From assembly GCA_004555655.1 (NCBI GenBank), contig SFHJ01000057.1:1-5344 (forward strand): DNA of 5,344 nt, read 5' to 3'. Positions 5,024-5,344 of this stretch are shown in pieces. Positions within the stretch are counted from its first letter, which is position 1. Each line of letters opens with the position of its first letter. The stretch is from Clostridiales bacterium (lineage in GTDB: Bacteria > Bacillota > Clostridia > Oscillospirales > Oscillospiraceae). Made by a program: the position numbers and the translations under genes. Under the pieces are notes generated by a model. It did no database searches, had not been told where the DNA came from, and saw only the letters and a program-made list of their open reading frames with translations.

Positions 5024-5344
5024 ATGTTTGACAAGCTGCATGAAGAATGTGGTGTGTTCGGCATTTACCGCCGCAGCGGCGAGGGCGTGGTGGCCGAGGC
5101 CTATCACGCGCTGTACGCCCTGCAGCACCGCGGCCAGGAGAGCTGCGGCATCGCGGTGAATGACGACGGCGTGATCACCTGCCACAAGGACGTTGGCCTG
5201 GTGACGGACGTGTTCACCCGGGACGTGCTGGAGAAGATGCATGAGGGTCAGATGGCCGTGGGCCACTGCCGCTACGGCACCACCGGCACCCTGAACCGCA
5301 ACAACGCCCAGCCCATGCTGGTCAACCACCGCAAGGGCGCCATG
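5024..5344 (+). CDS. purF: Amidophosphoribosyltransferase (first step of purine synthesis), 3'-truncated by window edge
   Basis: ATG 5024 lies 6 bases after the PurC stop. The ribosome-binding site GGGGGAG (5008-5014) overlaps the end of the PurC frame, so translational coupling is likely. The visible 107 residues are the N-terminal Ntn glutaminase domain. C9 in EECGVFGI is the predicted nucleophile, exposed after removal of a short propeptide as in Bacillus-type PurF. YALQHRGQESCGIAV and GHCRYGTTG are the glutamine-binding motifs. The enzyme makes 5-phosphoribosylamine from PRPP and glutamine in the cytoplasm. The PRPP-binding domain lies beyond the window. No damage is seen. Its proximity to PurC supports a pur operon. 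Confidence 0.95.
   Translation, partial: MFDKLHEECGVFGIYRRSGEGVVAEAYHALYALQHRGQESCGIAVNDDGVITCHKDVGLVTDVFTRDVLEKMHEGQMAVGHCRYGTTGTLNRNNAQPMLVNHRKGAM

Overview
The window looks like a gut-type clostridial chromosome, probably Oscillospiraceae/Ruminococcaceae (related to Faecalibacterium or Subdoligranulum). That assignment is inferred from protein resemblance, the moderately high GC, and the mix of conjugative-element genes with purC-purF; the sequence alone does not prove a genus. I see no new defence or regulatory system. What stands out is a mosaic of broken and joined genes.

Layout. Bases 2-577 are the 3' end of a RepA-like (AAA_25/RecA-fold) ATPase typical of Firmicutes conjugative or mobilizable elements. 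It is followed by a striking 9-bp repeat dyad (582-656), a small accessory gene of the same kind of element (674-928), and a hairpin overlapping that gene's stop codon (928-950). A short gene-poor stretch leads to a structurally complete IS3-family insertion sequence (1068-2346, minus strand). It has terminal inverted repeats, a 3-bp CTG target duplication, its own promoter, orfA, an A7 slippery site and orfB with an intact D-D-E triad but a clipped C-terminus. Right of the IS is the 3' remainder (2347-3143) of a gene for an envelope-type protein with 17-residue repeats and X-X-X-Leu-X-X-Gly heptads. Its 5' end is missing or disrupted.

Next comes a glycoside hydrolase family 3 gene (start 3171). 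It carries a one-base deletion early on and is joined in frame, at about 4485-4505, to the last 172 codons of purC (SAICAR synthase). The purC reading frame ends normally at 5017, and purF (amidophosphoribosyltransferase) starts 6 bases later and runs off the window.

How the parts relate. The left third is mobile-element backbone and the right end is the de novo purine pathway (PurC then PurF, probably translationally coupled). The middle is a set of remnants. The GH3-PurC joint lies where both families carry an L-E-K-Q-G-V-like stretch, so short-homology recombination, or an assembly error at a shared k-mer, is the simplest explanation. If real, the cell needs another intact purC or a purine supply, because the N-terminal nucleotide-binding lobe of PurC is absent here.
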